Source: Candidatus Dadabacteria bacterium (lineage in GTDB: Bacteria > Desulfobacterota_D > UBA1144 > Nemesobacterales > UBA2774). Taken from it: a stretch of DNA of 6,119 nt. The stretch lies in assembly GCA_020027805.1 (NCBI GenBank), contig JAHKKQ010000131.1:1-6119 (forward strand), read 5' to 3'. The position numbers and the translations under genes are program-made. How positions within the stretch are numbered: the stretch's first letter is position 1; every line of letters starts with the position of its first letter. Positions 6,069-6,119 of this stretch are shown here, one piece after another. Under the pieces are notes generated by a model. That model was not told where the DNA came from. It did not search any database and saw nothing but the letters and a program-made list of their open reading frames with translations.

Positions 6069-6104
6069 TGTCTTTGCGAGGAGCGAAGCGACGCGGCAAT
6101 CTCA
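6069..6104 (+). repeat. Repeat arm TGTCTTTGCGAG...CGGCAATCTCA, cut by window end
   Basis: This arm shares CGAAGCG and CGGCAATCTCA with the element at 5983, in the same orientation, 101 nt downstream. It keeps the outer TGTCTTTGCGAGGAG part that the other copy has lost. Any partner arm would lie beyond 6119. Similar repeats recall the 'TGTCATTGCGAGGAGCGAAGCGACG' family dispersed between genes in several environmental phyla; that is memory, not a search. Confidence 0.6.
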
Positions 6105-6119
6105 TCCGTTCGTCCTGCT

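Larger units (their letters stand above)
5681..6119. other. 439-bp non-coding tail built of degenerate intergenic repeats
   Basis: No convincing gene is present. The tail runs from a C-rich/G-rich bracketed segment (5698-5836) through two fragments sharing ATTTCGACC (5840-5868, 5874-5913). About 70 bp of unique AT-rich sequence with nothing recognisable follows (5914-5982), then two copies of a palindromic CGGCAATCTC repeat (5983-6059, 6069-6104). The last copy is cut by the window edge. Confidence 0.75.

Noticed and set aside
5983..6104. CRISPR array
   Set aside because: The repeated units are palindromic, differ in length and are not separated by regular spacers; no cas genes are present.

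Overview
This 6.1-kb window comes from a bacterial chromosome. It carries six complete genes and the 3' end of a seventh, all ordinary housekeeping or envelope functions. The genes are GC-rich, and isoleucine is mostly written ATA (16 of 21 Ile codons in ispA by my count). The tail holds palindromic 'TGTCATTGCGAG...CGGCAATCTC' repeats. Together with a TalC-type transaldolase, this suggests a Desulfobacterota-like or related deep-branching environmental lineage. That placement is low confidence because no marker gene settles it.

Layout. The window opens inside a family 2 glycosyltransferase gene (1-443, +), whose reading frame is open to the window edge. After a 107-bp gap with two short palindromes comes a tight + strand operon: xseB (551-778), ispA (785-1681) and a tlyA-type rRNA 2'-O-methyltransferase (1681-2448), with a 6-bp gap and then a 1-nt TGATG overlap. 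It resembles the widespread xseA-xseB-ispA-dxs-tlyA cluster, but xseA and dxs are absent here. It converges on a minus-strand transaldolase gene (2467-3114). Transaldolase and rpsT (3273-3560, +) diverge from a 158-bp region with a promoter for each and an 18-bp palindrome. rpsT converges, with a 10-bp gap, on holA (3571-4575, -). holA and lipB (4997-5680, +) diverge from a 421-bp AT-rich spacer. The final 439 bp has no convincing gene and is built of degenerate palindromic intergenic repeats.

Functional reading. The genes cover DNA repair (ExoVII small subunit), polyprenyl synthesis, rRNA modification, the pentose phosphate pathway, ribosome assembly, clamp loading and lipoylation. There is no sign of a defence, secretion or biosynthetic cluster. 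The least ordinary items are non-coding: a roughly 124-bp imperfect inverted repeat next to other hairpins in the holA-lipB spacer, palindromes abutting or overlapping candidate promoters, and the mosaic repeat tail. In the proteins, the transaldolase carries the residue pair (Glu59, Phe131) expected of true transaldolases rather than fructose-6-phosphate aldolases.
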